A stretch of DNA of 43,760 nt, from assembly GCA_002418185.1 (NCBI GenBank), contig DIDN01000149.1, forward strand, positions 1-43,760. The letters run 5' to 3'. This stretch comes from Deltaproteobacteria bacterium UBA5799 (GTDB lineage: Bacteria; Desulfobacterota; GWC2-55-46). Made by a program: the position numbers and the translations under genes. How positions within the stretch are numbered: the first letter of the stretch is position 1; each line of letters opens with the position of its first letter. The notes beneath the pieces are model-generated. The model had not been told where the DNA came from and searched no databases. It saw only the letters and a program-made list of their open reading frames with translations. This document shows, piece after piece, positions 15,834 to 23,245 of this stretch.

Positions 15834-16622
15834 TTATCTCTTCATCGAGGTCGCGGTCTGGAGCATCTCGTCGGTCGTCTGTATGGACTTGGAGTTTATC
15901 TCGTATGCCCTCTGGGCGGCTATCATGCTGACCATCTCCTCGACCACGCTCACGTTGGACATCTCAAGGAAACCCTGGGCGAGCGTGCCGAGGCCGTCCG
16001 TGCCCGGCGCTCCGACAGTCGCCTGCCCCGATGCCGCCGTCTCGAGATAGAGGTTCCTTCCAACCGGCTGAAGGCCCGCGGGGTTAATGAACCTGGCCAG
16101 CTCTATTGTGCCGACCTCCGTGGGTATCGCTATCCCGGGCTGCGTGGCGGATACTATGCCGTCTGCGCTGATGCTCAGGGCTATCGCGTCCTCGGGTATG
16201 GTTATCTGCGGCTCGACCAGGTACCCGTCCGAGGTGACGAGGCGCCCTTCGCTGTCTACCTTGAACTCGCCCGTCCTGGTGTACGCCGTGAGGCCGTCGG
16301 GCCTCGCTATCTGGAAGAACCCGTCGCCCTCTATTGCGAGGTCGAGCGGGTTCCCGCTCTGCTTGAAATTCCCCTGGCTGAAGACCTTCTCGGTCGAGAC
16401 CGTCCTTACGCCCTGGCCCACCTGTATGCCGGTCGGCACCATTGTCGAGGGAGAGGAGGAAGAGCCAGCGGACTTGAGCTCCTGGTAGAGGAGGTCCTGG
16501 TAGTCTGCCCTGCTCCTCTTGAACCCCGTGGTATTGACGTTCGCGAGGTTGTGGGCGATTATGTCTATGTTCATCTGTTGGGCTTCCATCCCGGTGGAAG
16601 CGGTCCAAAGGGCCCTTATCAT
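15834..16622 (-). CDS. flgG: FlgG, distal rod protein
   Basis: A 262-residue rod protein. The N-terminus (IRALWTASTGMEAQQMNIDI, then AHNLANVNTTGFKRSRADYQDL) is almost textbook FlgG, and the C-terminus QGFLEMSNVSVVEEMVSMIAAQRAYEINSKSIQTTDEML completes the coiled coil. It is exported through the flagellar system. AGGAGGAAC lies just before the ATG. The length matches the family. Confidence 0.97.
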   Translation of the reverse strand: MIRALWTASTGMEAQQMNIDIIAHNLANVNTTGFKRSRADYQDLLYQELKSAGSSSSPSTMVPTGIQVGQGVRTVSTEKVFSQGNFKQSGNPLDLAIEGDGFFQIARPDGLTAYTRTGEFKVDSEGRLVTSDGYLVEPQITIPEDAIALSISADGIVSATQPGIAIPTEVGTIELARFINPAGLQPVGRNLYLETAASGQATVGAPGTDGLGTLAQGFLEMSNVSVVEEMVSMIAAQRAYEINSKSIQTTDEMLQTATSMKR

Positions 16623-16647
16623 TTCCTGTTCCTCCTTTACGGCCTTT

Positions 16648-17358
16648 TTAGGAAGTCCTGCCTACTTCGTCAATGGCCTTCCTCGTCATCTCGTCCATGC
16701 TCTGTATGAGCTTGGCGTTTGTCTCGTAGGACCTCATGGCCTCTATCATCGTGGTCATCGCCCTTATTGCGTTCACGTTGGAGCCTTCGAGAAAGCCCTG
16801 GTCAACCTGGGTGTCCGGGGCCGCCGGCATCTCGCCCGCGCCGGGGAGCGCGACAAAGTAATTGCCTTCTCTTCTAAGCCCGGCAGGGTCTGCGAACGAC
16901 ACGAGCTTGAGCCTCCCGACCTCTGCCCCGTTGACCTGAATGCCGCCGTCCGGGTCAATGAGCACGTCCGGCCCGGCGAGCGTTATGGCGCCGTCCTCGC
17001 CCATGACCCGGTGCCCTTCTTTCGTTATGAGCACTCCGGCAGGGTCGAGCACGAAACTGCCGTCCCTCGTGTACCTTGTGCCCGCAGGCGTCTCGACCGC
17101 GAAGAAGCCCTCGCCCCTTATGGCCACGTCGAGCTTCCTGTGGGTCATCTGGGAGGGCCCCTGGCCGGTATCGGTCACCACCTCGTCGAGCCTGCCGAAG
17201 GTCCTGACGCGGAACGCGTCAGTCATCGAGTCCTCGAAGAGCGGCTTCTGGGCCTTGAAGCCCGTGGTATTCACGTTGGCCAGGTTGTCGGTCAGGACCT
17301 CCATCCTCCTTTCCTGGAGTACGGCGCCCGAGAGCGCGACGAATATAGATTTGTCCAT
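16648..17358 (-). CDS. flgF: FlgF, proximal rod protein
   Basis: A 236-residue rod protein beginning MDKSIFVALSGAVLQERRMEV, then DNLANVNTTGFKAQKPLF, and ending with GFLEGSNVNAIRAMTTMIEAMRSYETNAKLIQSMDEM. The frame is open upstream; the ATG at 17358 is chosen for the conserved N-terminus and the AAGGAG site 7 bases before it. A sigma-54 promoter whose start lies about 18 bases upstream makes it the first gene of the flgFGAHI-dhp-flgJ unit. Confidence 0.95.
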   Translation of the reverse strand: MDKSIFVALSGAVLQERRMEVLTDNLANVNTTGFKAQKPLFEDSMTDAFRVRTFGRLDEVVTDTGQGPSQMTHRKLDVAIRGEGFFAVETPAGTRYTRDGSFVLDPAGVLITKEGHRVMGEDGAITLAGPDVLIDPDGGIQVNGAEVGRLKLVSFADPAGLRREGNYFVALPGAGEMPAAPDTQVDQGFLEGSNVNAIRAMTTMIEAMRSYETNAKLIQSMDEMTRKAIDEVGRTS

Positions 17359-17385
17359 CTGGTCGCTCCTTTTGTGCGGTAAGTT

Positions 17386-17402
17386 TTGCAACCGCCGTGC
17401 CA
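17386..17402 (-). promoter_or_regulatory. Sigma-54 promoter of flgF
   Basis: Minus-strand TGGCACGGCGGTTGCAA matches the -24/-12 consensus at all conserved bases. The -12 C is at 17388, so the start is near 17376 and the flgF leader is only about 18 bases, just enough for the AAGGAG site. It lies in the 133-base gap after the SwrB-like gene. Confidence 0.88.
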
Positions 17403-17410
17403 AACGTAAA

Positions 17411-17438
17411 TGCCGGTCGCATATTGAAAAAACCGGCA
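17411..17438 (-). repeat. Inverted repeat TGCCGGT/ACCGGCA upstream of the flgF promoter
   Basis: TGCCGGT (17411-17417) and ACCGGCA (17432-17438) form a perfect 7-bp inverted repeat with a 14-base loop, ending 9 bases before the -24 box. It may end part of the transcripts from the SwrB-like gene, or be an operator. No T-run follows on the minus strand. Next to it (17460-17490) an A/T-rich tract with TTCCG/CGGAA has a T-run only in the plus direction. Confidence 0.35.
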
Positions 17439-17491
17439 TACATGGCCCGGGCATGAGGACTTTTTTTCCGGCTGCGGAATTTTTTTCCGTT

Positions 17492-17905
17492 TTACAGCCG
17501 TTTAAGAGAGCACAAAAGCTCGGCCTCGCCGTTCAGAAGGCCCAGCACCCTCGCTATCTCGTTCACCGGAACTCCAGAGCCGTACATCTTGAGCGCCCTT
17601 GAATACACGTCGTCGGCCCGGCCCTCGTCGTGTACGCCACTGCATTGGCCGACATTCGCGGCCCCTCCCCCAAACGCGGCCTTTCTCTCGGCGCACCCAG
17701 CCTCGGTCCGCTTTATCTCGGACCCGAGCGCCGATGCGGCTCTGCGTATTTCGCCTATCTCCGTCCGGAGCTTCTCGATCTCTGCCGTCCCGGTATGCGC
17801 GATCGGAGGCGGCGCACCGCCGCCCCTCCTGAAGAGCAGTATGTAGAGGATTCCGCCCATGAAGGCGATGTTGATTACAAGGAGGACCAGTGCCCAGACG
17901 AACAT
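17492..17905 (-). CDS. SwrB/DUF2802-like membrane-anchored flagellar protein
   Basis: A 137-residue protein with one N-terminal membrane helix (residues about 3-24), a helical coiled-coil-like segment (IEKLRTEIGEIRRAASALGSEI) and a C-terminal domain YSRALKMYGSGVPVNEIARVLGLLNGEAELLCSL. The end resembles DUF2802/DUF6115 domains, which look like a small helix-turn-helix and occur in Bacillus SwrB and in proteins beside cheW in gamma-proteobacteria. SwrB promotes flagellar export and basal-body completion. It has its own sigma-54 promoter and an AAGAGG site before the ATG. The domain name is from memory; the layout is directly visible. Confidence 0.6.
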   Translation of the reverse strand: MFVWALVLLVINIAFMGGILYILLFRRGGGAPPPIAHTGTAEIEKLRTEIGEIRRAASALGSEIKRTEAGCAERKAAFGGGAANVGQCSGVHDEGRADDVYSRALKMYGSGVPVNEIARVLGLLNGEAELLCSLKRL

Positions 17906-17970
17906 GGAAGACCTCTTACGGGATTATTCCTCGACGGGCCTGACACACGGCCCCGCAAGTTCGGTTCAGT

Positions 17971-17994
17971 CAATTTGCAAATTGCAAGTTGCAA
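17971..17994 (-). repeat. Three TTGCAA repeats at 7-bp steps over the start site
   Basis: On the minus strand TTGCAA occurs at 17994-17989, 17987-17982 and 17980-17975, each step 7 bases. The first is the -12 box of the sigma-54 promoter. The third lies in a perfect 14-bp palindrome, CAATTTGCAAATTG (17971-17984), that covers the predicted start near 17979. The array could give alternative -12 boxes or an operator at the start site. Confidence 0.5.
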
Positions 17995-18005
17995 GACCCG
18001 TGCCC
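17989..18005 (-). promoter_or_regulatory. Sigma-54 promoter of the SwrB-like gene
   Basis: Minus-strand GGGCACGGGTCTTGCAA fits TGGCACG-N4-TTGCA with one change (first T to G), leaving the key GG and GC pairs intact at the right distance. The start should be near 17979, giving a leader of about 74 bases. It lies 48 bases after the terminator of the chemotaxis operon, exactly where a new promoter is needed. Confidence 0.78.
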
Positions 18006-18052
18006 TGCATCTTTCGAAACCTGGAATCCGGGGATGAGGAGGAGCAGGAATG

Positions 18053-18073
18053 AAAAAGGGGCCGCAAGGCCCC
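18053..18073 (-). terminator. Rho-independent terminator after the HDOD gene
   Basis: Minus-strand GGGGCC-TTGC-GGCCCC followed by TTTTT: a six-pair GC stem (18058-18073), a four-base loop and a five-T tract (18053-18057). It lies 36 bases after the HDOD stop and ends the chemotaxis operon. Confidence 0.88.
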
Positions 18074-18108
18074 GAAAGGGAAGGAAAGAAAACTACCGAT
18101 AAAACGGG

Positions 18109-18957
18109 CTAATACAGGTCCGCGCTCTCTGCAAATACGGTTTTCACCTTATCTTCGAGCCCCTCCAGGTTCTTTTTCTGAAGGCCGAGCGTCTCCGGGA
18201 AACCTGAGTATGAGACCTCGTCGCCGCCAGGTTTCCTCCAGCCCATGCCAAACTTTTGGCACATCCTGTCAGCCAGGGTTATCGTGCTGACCAGGTCGCG
18301 GACGTTCACGTCTTTTGACGACGCCTCCCTGTCGTCAAAGAGGCGGATCAGTTTCTCAAGGAACTCGGGGAACCCCCATTTTTTCACGATATAGGCCCCG
18401 ACCTCCCTCTGTGAGAAATCAAAGTGCTCCTTTTCCGCGACCTCGAACGGGACCATGTCGTTATACACGGCCTGCATCATGAGTGCGAACTTATCGGGGA
18501 ACTCGTTATTAAGCACCACCTTGCCCACGTCGTGCAGAAGACCCCCTATGAAGGCGTCCTCCGGGTCAGTGCGGCGGGTCTCCTTGGCGATAAGGTTCGA
18601 CGCCAGGGCGGCGCCTATCATCTGTTCCCAGATGAGCTTCTCGGTTAGTCCGAACCTCTTGTAGACGTTCCTCATGGAGGTGGCGACTACTATGTTCCTC
18701 ACGGAGTTGAGCCCCAGCCTCAGTATCGCCTGTGTCGGGTTCTGGATGTTCCGGTAGTTGCCGTAGAAGGCGGAATTGGCTACCTTCATTATTTTCATCG
18801 TAAGCCCGGGGTCGGTGCTTACGAGCTTCTTTATCCTGTCTATCGAGACGTCCGGGTCGGCCATCATCGCGAGCACCTTCTGGCTGGTCGCAGGCAGGAC
18901 CGGCAGGTCGAGTGTCCTGTTTATGATGTCCTCAAGGTTCCTGGTTGGCTGCGTCAT
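18109..18957 (-). CDS. HDOD-domain protein
   Basis: A 282-residue protein whose HDOD domain (HD-related output domain) fills most of its length: LPVLPATSQKVLAMMADPDVSIDRIKKLVSTDPGLT, then KIMKVANSAFYG, GLNSVRNIVVATSM and the HD-like GGLLHDVGKVVLNN. HDOD proteins are often signalling outputs tied to motility, but their activity is usually unknown. Here the HD pair (HDVGK) is kept, so hydrolase activity cannot be excluded. The ATG at 18957 is chosen because AAGGAG lies 7 bases upstream; an earlier in-frame start is less likely. It is the last gene of the chemotaxis operon. Confidence 0.85.
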   Translation of the reverse strand: MTQPTRNLEDIINRTLDLPVLPATSQKVLAMMADPDVSIDRIKKLVSTDPGLTMKIMKVANSAFYGNYRNIQNPTQAILRLGLNSVRNIVVATSMRNVYKRFGLTEKLIWEQMIGAALASNLIAKETRRTDPEDAFIGGLLHDVGKVVLNNEFPDKFALMMQAVYNDMVPFEVAEKEHFDFSQREVGAYIVKKWGFPEFLEKLIRLFDDREASSKDVNVRDLVSTITLADRMCQKFGMGWRKPGGDEVSYSGFPETLGLQKKNLEGLEDKVKTVFAESADLY

Positions 18958-19003
18958 AAGCGTTCTCCTTTTTATGATTCCGGTCGAAAAACCCCGGGCC
19001 TGC

Positions 19004-19096
19004 AAGTCCAGGGATGAACGACGCCCGGAACAAGCCTGTTTTCTGGAGTGGAGGCATGTCGCATCTGTAAATCAATCATCAGGCCACCCTGGACTT
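19004..19096 (-). repeat. Long-range inverted repeat in the leader of the HDOD gene
   Basis: AAGTCCAGGG (19004-19013) and CCCTGGACTT (19087-19096) are perfect 10-bp inverted copies, 73 bases apart, with further partial pairing beyond. In RNA they would enclose most of the 158-base gap between the chemoreceptor stop and the HDOD gene. It may set the relative amount of the last gene. I see no gene and no clear promoter in this gap. Confidence 0.45.
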
Positions 19097-19115
19097 CAGC
19101 CAGTTTGGTCATTCC

Positions 19116-21191
19116 TCATGAGAAAGTCCCGGCGGCTTTCAAGCCGTCCCCGATCGGCGCGACCCTGACTCCGTCAGGCGCCTCCTTGCCGGCCCCCGTT
19201 TTTGGCGTCACCCTGAAATTCGACACGAGATACTTCAATTCCCCCGCAAGCCGCGCCATCTCGCCGGTGGCCTTCGTCACCTCTCCTATCGCATGGACGT
19301 TGGTCCTTGCGACCTCGGCGATGGAATCCATGTTCCTGGCTATTTCGTCTGCCGTGGAGCTCTGCTCCTCGGCAGATGCGGCTATATGCGCGATTCGGTC
19401 GGTGACGCTTTCGACCCCGGTGACTATCTGGTTCAGCGCGCCTCCTGCGCTGTTGGCGAGGGCGACGCCGTTCTCGACCTTTTTCGAGCCGTCGGACATG
19501 GCCGAGACGGCCTTGCCTGTCTCGGCCTGTATCGCGCTTATCATGCAGCTTATTTCCTTGGTGGCCTTTGTGGTCCTTTCCGCGAGCTTCCTGACCTCGT
19601 CGGCCACCACGGCGAAGCCCCTGCCCTGCTCGCCGGCCCTCGCGGCCTCTATGGCCGCGTTCAGCGCAAGCAGATTGGTCTGGTCGGCGATGTCGTTGAT
19701 GACCGATACTATGGTCCCGATCTCCTCGGAGCTCCTGTCGAGGCTCCTTATGGTCTCTGACGTCGCCTTGGCCGACTGCGATACCTCCACCATCGCCGAG
19801 ATGGCCTCTGAGACGATGCTGCCGCCCTCAAGCGCTATCTCCTGCGCGGACCTGGCCGATTCCGAGACCTGCTGGGAGTTGCGCGCAACCTCGATGACGG
19901 TTGCGTTCATCTCCTCCATTGCGGTCGCCGCCTGCGCGGTCTGAGAGGACTGCCTGCCAGCGCCTTCGGACATCTGCGAGGCCGAGACGGAGAGCTCTTC
20001 CGACGCCGAGGCAAGGTGCATTGACGTCTCGGCAACCTTGCCTATGAGGGCCGATATCTGCTCTCCGATCCTGTCCGTGCTCCTCCCGAGCGACCATATC
20101 TCGTCCTTTGCTTCCATTCCCATGAAGGCCGCCCCAAGTCGGGTCCTCCTGGTCAGGTCGCCCTCCGCAAAGGCCTCGACCGTAGCCGATATCTTGCCGA
20201 GCGGCTTGAGCACGTGCCTGTTCAGCGCCCACATGAAAAAGGCGCCGCAGACGATTGAAATAAAAGCCGCGGCAGCGGAAAGCGCCATTCCCTTCAATGC
20301 GCCGCTCCACGCGCTTGAGACTATCGCGCCCGAAAGCCTTTCGCTTGCGCCTGCCAGGGCCGGAAGGTGCCTGTCGGCAATCTCATCCGCCCTGGAGGCG
20401 AATTCGTCCCTGCTCCCAAGCGCGGCGGCAATCAGTCCCTTTCGCCCGTCCCACAGCAAATCCATCTCCTCGAATACCGGGTCAAGGCCGCCCGAAGCCG
20501 GCCTCATGCCCAGGGAGGCCGAAACGTCACGTATCATTCCGAGCTCTTTCTCGAACTCGCCCAGCGCGGCCTCGAGTTCCCCGCGTATGTGCACAGCGTC
20601 GTAGTCGGCCCTTGCGTACCGCTCGGCGAGAAACGCGAGCCTCGCGTTCTTTTCCCTGAGCGAGCCGGTCATTTCAACGTGCCTTGAGAATGATTGGCCG
20701 CCCTGCAGGAGCGCGCTCCCGATCTCCCTGAGCTTTTCGTCAGCCGGGGCGGTACCGTCCTCGATGCCGACCATCGCCTCGGCGAGCCTTTCGCCGCTCC
20801 TTGCGGCGCCCTCCAGCGCGGCGCTCATCGAGCCCCAGGCGTCCGAGAGCGATGCAAGCTCCACGAGCGCCGAGGCGTCTGTAACAGGCGCCGCTTGAGG
20901 AGTCCCGTCCCGGAGCGAGCCCAGCAGCTCGCCGAACTCGGCCCTCTTTGCATTAACGGTCCGTTCCAGTCCCTCGCCGCCGACCCTGGCGCCCATGTTT
21001 ACGGCATGGTCCAGATCGAACGCCATTGACTTAAGCTCCCGGACGGCCTCAATCTGTCCATATTTACCGACCAGGCCGGTCGCCATGAAGTAACCGACCG
21101 GGAGCTGAAGCAGTATCACGAACAGGAGGAACGAGTAGCTGCCGAGGAACCTCGACCTCAAGCTCCCGAAAATTTCAAGCATTCTCCTCAT
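19116..21191 (-). CDS. Methyl-accepting chemotaxis protein
   Basis: A 691-residue chemoreceptor: membrane helix 1 (about 17-40), a large periplasmic sensor region (41-298) that is mainly helical and Ala/Glu/Arg-rich, membrane helix 2 (302-324), a HAMP domain (325-380) and a cytoplasmic signalling hairpin. The tip (about 504-535, DQTNLLALNAAIEAARAGEQGRGFAVVADEVRKLA) is the conserved CheA/CheW contact. No CheR-binding NWETF-type tail is seen. Its start overlaps the cheW stop by 4 bases (ATGA). The sensor domain looks like a four-helix bundle; the ligand is unknown. Confidence 0.96.
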   Translation of the reverse strand: MRRMLEIFGSLRSRFLGSYSFLLFVILLQLPVGYFMATGLVGKYGQIEAVRELKSMAFDLDHAVNMGARVGGEGLERTVNAKRAEFGELLGSLRDGTPQAAPVTDASALVELASLSDAWGSMSAALEGAARSGERLAEAMVGIEDGTAPADEKLREIGSALLQGGQSFSRHVEMTGSLREKNARLAFLAERYARADYDAVHIRGELEAALGEFEKELGMIRDVSASLGMRPASGGLDPVFEEMDLLWDGRKGLIAAALGSRDEFASRADEIADRHLPALAGASERLSGAIVSSAWSGALKGMALSAAAAFISIVCGAFFMWALNRHVLKPLGKISATVEAFAEGDLTRRTRLGAAFMGMEAKDEIWSLGRSTDRIGEQISALIGKVAETSMHLASASEELSVSASQMSEGAGRQSSQTAQAATAMEEMNATVIEVARNSQQVSESARSAQEIALEGGSIVSEAISAMVEVSQSAKATSETIRSLDRSSEEIGTIVSVINDIADQTNLLALNAAIEAARAGEQGRGFAVVADEVRKLAERTTKATKEISCMISAIQAETGKAVSAMSDGSKKVENGVALANSAGGALNQIVTGVESVTDRIAHIAASAEEQSSTADEIARNMDSIAEVARTNVHAIGEVTKATGEMARLAGELKYLVSNFRVTPKTGAGKEAPDGVRVAPIGDGLKAAGTFS

Positions 21192-21667
21192 GCCACCGCC
21201 GTCAGCGCGTCCTTTTCGTTCTTTGAGAGCACCTTTTCGACGTCGAGCAGGATAAGGAGCCTTCCGTCGAGCTTGCCTACGCCCTTGATGTACTCGGATT
21301 CAACGCCCGTCACTATCTCGGGCGGCGCCTCGACCCTGTCGGCCGGAAGCCTCAGGACCTCGGAGACCGCGTCGACCTTGAGCCCTACGGTCTTGTTGTC
21401 GACCTCCACGACTATTATCCTGGTATCGTTCGTCCTCTCGTCCGTCCCGAGCCCGAAACGCCTCCTCAGGTCCAGGACCGGGATGACCTTGCCGCGCAGG
21501 TTAATTACGCCCTCGACGAAGTCGGGTGTCTTGGGGACCCTTGTAAGCTCCATGTGCCGTATTATCTCCTGCACCTGGAGTATATCGAGGGAGAACTCTT
21601 CTTTTCCGAGCCTGAAGGTGACGAGCTGGAGCACCTCCCTTGCGTCGAGATCCTTTTTAATCTCCAT
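21188..21667 (-). CDS. cheW: CheW, receptor-kinase coupling protein
   Basis: A 159-residue CheW: LQLVTFRLGKEEFSLDILQVQEIIR, then VPKTPDFVEGVINLRGKVIPVLDLRRRF, the segment that contacts CheA and receptors, and a last strand GRLLILLDVEKVL. It joins the chemoreceptor encoded just after it to CheA. A GGAGG ribosome site lies 6 bases before the ATG. A sigma-28-like promoter upstream may give it extra transcription with the receptor. Confidence 0.95.
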   Translation of the reverse strand: MEIKKDLDAREVLQLVTFRLGKEEFSLDILQVQEIIRHMELTRVPKTPDFVEGVINLRGKVIPVLDLRRRFGLGTDERTNDTRIIVVEVDNKTVGLKVDAVSEVLRLPADRVEAPPEIVTGVESEYIKGVGKLDGRLLILLDVEKVLSKNEKDALTAVA

Positions 21668-21704
21668 TTGAGCCTCCGTAAGTCCGCTTGTGCGCGCATG
21701 TTTC

Positions 21705-21732
21705 TAATCGGATGCCGCTTGCCGAAACTTGA
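21705..21732 (-). promoter_or_regulatory. Possible sigma-28 promoter before cheW
   Basis: TCAAGTTT (21732-21725) and TCCGATTA (21712-21705) match the FliA boxes at 7 of 8 and 6 of 8 positions, with the same 12-base gap as the flgM promoter. It sits in the 87-base gap between motB and cheW. The start would be near 21698. Weaker than the other two FliA sites. Confidence 0.5.
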
Positions 21733-21754
21733 GACACTTTACGGGCCGGCGCTA

Positions 21755-22471
21755 TTACGGCCGCAGGTCCAGGCTGTGCACCATTATATCCACCCTCCTG
21801 TTCTTCATCCTGCCCGAGGGCGTGTCGTTCGTGTCTATGGGCCTGTACTCGCCGAAGCCGATGGCGGAAAGCTTCCTCGGGTCGTAGCCGTGCGTTTCAA
21901 TGAAGTACTTCAGTATACTGAGCGACCGTGCGCTGGAGAGGTCCCAGTTGGTGGGGAACCGCTCGGTCGATATGGGTATGTTGTCCGTATGACCCTCTAT
22001 CCTCACGCTGTTGGGCATGCCGACGAGCGCCCTTGAGACCTCGTCTATCACAGGAAGGCCCTCTTTAAGGAGCCTGTCGCTTCCGGGCTCGAAGAGCATG
22101 CCCTCGGAAATCCTTATGATCACCTTCTGGTCCTCGAATATGAGCGTGAGCTTCTGGTTGTCCTGGAGCTCCCTGAGGGCGGCCTGTATCTTCTCGTAGT
22201 TGTTGGTGTGCATGTCCTTGAACTCGTCCCTGACCTGCGCGCGCTGCTCCCTTACGAACTTGGGCCCCTCCTGCATGCGTGTCGAGGTAAAGAGGGTCGG
22301 GTTGAAGGCTATCGCGAGGGATTCGCTCATTATCCTGAACTTGCCCTCGTTGACCGAGGATATCGCGTACATGCTGGTGAAAAACGCGAAAAGGAGCGTT
22401 ATGAAGTCCGCGTACGAGACGAGCCAGCGCTCGTGGTTCTCATGCTCCTCGTGTTTTTTCTTCCTTGCCAT
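21755..22471 (-). CDS. motB: MotB, stator protein
   Basis: A 238-residue MotB: short cytoplasmic basic tail, one membrane helix with SYADFITLLFAFF whose Asp22 is the proton- or sodium-carrying residue, a linker, and a C-terminal OmpA-like domain (IEGHTDNIP...SSARSLSILKYF...GFGEYRPIDTN...NRRVDIMV) that anchors the stator to peptidoglycan. It follows motA with a 2-base gap. The ion used cannot be fixed from these features. Confidence 0.95.
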   Translation of the reverse strand: MARKKKHEEHENHERWLVSYADFITLLFAFFTSMYAISSVNEGKFRIMSESLAIAFNPTLFTSTRMQEGPKFVREQRAQVRDEFKDMHTNNYEKIQAALRELQDNQKLTLIFEDQKVIIRISEGMLFEPGSDRLLKEGLPVIDEVSRALVGMPNSVRIEGHTDNIPISTERFPTNWDLSSARSLSILKYFIETHGYDPRKLSAIGFGEYRPIDTNDTPSGRMKNRRVDIMVHSLDLRP

Positions 22472-22473
22472 TG

Positions 22474-23229
22474 TTATTTCCTCTGCGACTCCCTGAGGAA
22501 GCCCACGAGCTTTTCCTCGACCCTGCGCGGGTTCTCGCCCTCTGAAAGGGAAATGAGCCCCTCGACCGCCATCTCCTTCATTATGACCTGCTCGCGTATC
22601 TTCATCTTTATCTTGCCCGCCATCGGCAGGTAGACCAGGTTCGCGGAAGCAACGCCGTAAACGGTGGCCACGAAGGCCACGGCTATGCCGGAGCCGAGCT
22701 TCGAGGGGTCGGAGAGGTTCTCCATGACGTGTATGAGCCCCAGGACGGCGCCTATGATGCCTATGGTCGGGGCGTATCCCCCGGCTGACTCGAACACCTT
22801 GGCGGATGCGAGGTTGTATTCCTCGGTATGGGCTATGTCTATCTCCAGGATCTCGCGCGTGAGCTTGGGCTCCGCGCCGTCGACGACCAGCTGGAGGCCC
22901 TTCCGGAGGAACGGGTCCTGGACCTTCCTTATGCTCGACTCAAGCGCCAGGAGGCCGTCCTTCCTTGCGACCGCCGATAGCTCTGCGATGAGCTTGATTA
23001 CCGAGTGGGGGTCGCCGGTTTTGTGGAACAGCGCGAGCTTGGCGTTCTTCAGCGCGAGCACAAAGACGTTAACCGGATAATTGACGAGGACCGCGCCGAG
23101 GGTCCCGCCGAAGACGATAACGGCTGCCGCCACCTGCGCTATGGAGCCGAGGTGTCCTCCCTCGAGCACCATGCCCCCGAGGACGGCTCCGAAGCCGATA
23201 ACCAGGCCTAGTATGGTAAGTATGTCCAT
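22474..23229 (-). CDS. motA: MotA, stator protein
   Basis: A 251-residue MotA/PomA-type protein with four membrane helices: ILTILGLVIGFGAVLGGMVLEGG, an N-half helix AAAVIVFGGTLGAVLVNYP, and the C-terminal pair GYAPTIGIIGAVLGLIHVM and GSGIAVAFVATVYGVASANLVYLPM. The cytoplasmic loop has the charged stretch that works against FliG. It drives rotation together with MotB. Length and helix order are normal. Confidence 0.95.
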   Translation of the reverse strand: MDILTILGLVIGFGAVLGGMVLEGGHLGSIAQVAAAVIVFGGTLGAVLVNYPVNVFVLALKNAKLALFHKTGDPHSVIKLIAELSAVARKDGLLALESSIRKVQDPFLRKGLQLVVDGAEPKLTREILEIDIAHTEEYNLASAKVFESAGGYAPTIGIIGAVLGLIHVMENLSDPSKLGSGIAVAFVATVYGVASANLVYLPMAGKIKMKIREQVIMKEMAVEGLISLSEGENPRRVEEKLVGFLRESQRK

Positions 23230-23245
23230 TAAACGGGCGCTCCAG

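Noticed and set aside
17460..17492. TTCCG/CGGAA stem with T-runs between the SwrB-like gene and flgF.
   Set aside because: The T-run follows the stem only on the plus strand, where no transcript is supported.
18095..18103. Plus-strand ACCGATAAA resembling a FliA -10 box.
   Set aside because: It faces away from all genes and has no TAAA box at the right distance upstream.
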